The notes under the pieces: generated by a model
Seen by the model: the letters and a program-made list of their open reading frames with translations, nothing else
What the model was told of the DNA's origin: nothing
Database searches by the model: none
Assembly (NCBI GenBank): GCA_003131925.1
Contig: PKWC01000153.1
Location: 1 to 6,559, forward strand
Origin: Alphaproteobacteria bacterium
Lineage (GTDB): Bacteria > Pseudomonadota > Alphaproteobacteria > Micropepsales > Micropepsaceae
Length of the DNA: 6,559 nt
Reading direction: 5' to 3'
Shown: positions 5,379-6,559 of the stretch, in pieces
Numbering within the stretch: position 1 is the first letter of the stretch
Layout of the letters: every line of letters begins with the position of its first letter
Translations under genes and position numbers: made by a program

Positions 5379-5428
5379 CGATCCCGTTGCCCATTATGGG
5401 CGCGTCTGTCATTTGCCCCACGGGATCG
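5379..5428. promoter_or_regulatory. Nested inverted repeat upstream of the GLUG-protein gene
   Basis: A perfect 9-bp inverted repeat, CGATCCCGT (5379-5387) and ACGGGATCG (5420-5428), encloses a perfect 13-base palindrome GCCCATTATGGGC (5389-5401). The inner palindrome has almost no loop, which suits a protein-binding site better than an RNA hairpin. The region is about 95 bases upstream of the start at 5284 and 62 bases after the stop of the hydrolase gene. It could be an operator, the end signal of the upstream transcript, or another REP-like element. Confidence 0.4.
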
Positions 5429-5489
5429 GTCACCGGATAAAAGCCAAAGTCCGGGAACAGGTTCGCGATCTCGCTGTGCGCCCGCTCTC

Positions 5490-6559
5490 TCACCTGCCGC
5501 GTCGGATCATTGGTGCAACCCCGGCAAACAGATATTCGCAGCCTGGGTCGTCCGGATCGTGCGCCAGAATGCGGTCGTAGAGGCCCGTATTTTCCACGAT
5601 CGCGCGGCCGACATCTTCATCGAGCAGGAATCCGGCGGCGACTTCGCGGGCCGCGGCCTCGCGGAGCCTTTTGATGAAAACATCCCGTGTGGCATAGCGC
5701 GCCTGAAGGCTTGGGCGCAGATCGTGGCGCGCGCGGCGCTCGGCCTCGGTGCGAGCGAATGGAACGAAGCTGCCATCGAAGCGCGCGGTGGCCCACGCAA
5801 ATCCCGTTTCCGGCGCGCGCTCGTTCCAGCCCGTGTGCGTGCCGAGCGGTACTTCCAGCTCGATCAGCCGGACGCCGCCGCGATCGTTGCCGTCGGTGTC
5901 CGGAGCGGGCACGAGCGTGCCGAAGGATGGACCATGAGCAGGAGGAATCCGGTCGGCAATTCCCTCGGTCTGAAATCGCGATCCAAAGTCGAGCCGCGCT
6001 TCGTGCAGATTGTCGTCTGGCGGAGCGACGCCCATTCCTTTGGGAAAGGCTGCAAGATAGCTCGTGACTTTGACAAGCGTCCCGTCCGCGAGGTGAGGAT
6101 AGGCGCTTGGAGGTGGGGGCGCGCCTCCCGCCGACCACCGATCGAGCGCAAGAAGCAGGGCTCGCATCGGCAGATAGTGATCGGTCGCAGAGACGCAGTT
6201 GACGTAGGGCGCACGAGAATGAGCGCGTCCCACATAGTGTTGCGCACCCATGAACGCGTAGATTCTTGCGTTTGCCGCCGGCTCCACGTCCTTCGTGCCA
6301 TCCGGCGTCGTGGCGATGAGAGAGCCGTCCCGGTTCCAGAACTCCGTCGAGGTGTTGGCGACGATGATCTTCGGCAAATGGCCTTTTGCATCGCGCGCGC
6401 GATCAAGTCTTGAGGCGGTCTCGCCGGTGACAGGATCTTTCGATGGAGCGAATGAGAATGGAAATGCGTCGGCCGGGTAGTCGTGCTCCTGGAGCATCGA
6501 GGGATGGCGCGTCGGCTGGGCGAAGCGGCTGTTGAAGCCGGCGGAGCCGCCGCCGCCGC
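5490..6559 (-). CDS. Alpha/beta-hydrolase-domain protein, C-terminal part (cut by window edge)
   Basis: The frame is open from the right edge to a TGA at 5490-5492, giving 355 visible residues. An internal ATG at 6497 is not the true start, since the frame upstream of it encodes a family-typical GFNSRFAQPTRHPS. The sequence matches the C-terminal half of large alpha/beta-hydrolase-domain proteins (PF20091-type): RFAQPTRHPS, then FPF, then TSTEFWNRDGSL (Glu at 6342-6344), NARIYAFMGAQH (His at 6237-6239), and late on PLGTHTGWNERAP, GSFVPFARTEAER and RPSLQARY. In the family the Glu and His segments probably supply the catalytic acid and base; the serine nucleophile and any signal peptide lie outside the window. 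The substrate is unknown; esterase-like activity is an inference. The gene ends 205 bp before the GLUG-protein gene on the same strand. Confidence 0.85.
   Translation of the reverse strand, partial: GGGGSAGFNSRFAQPTRHPSMLQEHDYPADAFPFSFAPSKDPVTGETASRLDRARDAKGHLPKIIVANTSTEFWNRDGSLIATTPDGTKDVEPAANARIYAFMGAQHYVGRAHSRAPYVNCVSATDHYLPMRALLLALDRWSAGGAPPPPSAYPHLADGTLVKVTSYLAAFPKGMGVAPPDDNLHEARLDFGSRFQTEGIADRIPPAHGPSFGTLVPAPDTDGNDRGGVRLIELEVPLGTHTGWNERAPETGFAWATARFDGSFVPFARTEAERRARHDLRPSLQARYATRDVFIKRLREAAAREVAAGFLLDEDVGRAIVENTGLYDRILAHDPDDPGCEYLFAGVAPMIRRGR

Noticed and set aside
5266..5493. 75-codon minus-strand frame with a GTG start overlapping the hydrolase stop (GTGA) and running into the GLUG-protein gene
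   Set aside because: The overlap suggests coupling, but there is no proper ribosome site and no recognisable protein feature. The frame covers both dispersed motif copy 4 and the nested inverted repeat, and it ends inside the start of a well-supported gene. A spacer is the simpler reading.
5082..6413. Long plus-strand open frame of 443 codons
   Set aside because: It runs antisense to the alpha/beta-hydrolase gene and the start of the GLUG-protein gene, both strongly supported by family motifs. It is rich in arginine, has no domain I recognise, and is the expected shadow in GC-rich DNA.

Overview
The window (6559 bp, GC-rich) looks like an accessory stretch of a proteobacterial chromosome. 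The RAYT-type transposase remnant, the REP-like palindromes, the strong GGAGGG-type ribosome sites and the exported-protein families fit a soil or water proteobacterium (alpha, or possibly gamma or beta). The sequence alone does not fix the genus. Both ends cut through genes.

Layout, left to right. (1) 1-559, minus: N-terminal part of an exported GloVer-repeat protein that runs off the left edge. (2) 572-981: a divergent intergenic gap with one copy of a dispersed 31-bp motif, a possible orphan rho-independent terminator and a GC hairpin. (3) 982-1425, plus: a small exported protein of unknown function, followed by a clear terminator (1449-1480). (4) 1519-1850: another copy of the dispersed motif, a short AATACC repeat, a GGGGACGC transposon-end-like motif and a truncated RAYT (REP-associated tyrosine transposase) gene that has lost its catalytic part. 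(5) 1970-3001, plus: an exported protein of seven 44-residue repeats, probably a closed seven-bladed beta-propeller. (6) 3002-3598: a gene-free stretch with two near-identical 93-bp copies of a palindromic REP/MITE-like element in tandem, a third copy of the dispersed motif, and a possible terminator for the gene arriving from the right. (7) 3599-5284, minus: an exported GLUG-repeat protein, probably a beta-helix surface protein. (8) 5285-5489: a spacer with a fourth copy of the dispersed motif and a nested inverted repeat. (9) 5490-6559, minus: C-terminal part of a large alpha/beta-hydrolase-domain protein that runs off the right edge.

The genes do not form one operon. Strand changes and long spacers separate most of them. 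What unites the window is that four of the five genes encode exported proteins, three of them built from repeats that suggest beta-rich scaffolds (GloVer, the 44-residue repeat and GLUG). The spacers between them hold small mobile or palindromic repeats. The most interesting signals are non-coding: the tandem GGGGACGC-ended hairpin elements and their likely link to the dead RAYT gene 1.5 kb away, and a four-copy intergenic motif, always in the same orientation, that no gene explains. I saw no CRISPR array, tRNA, rRNA, or defence or biosynthetic system.
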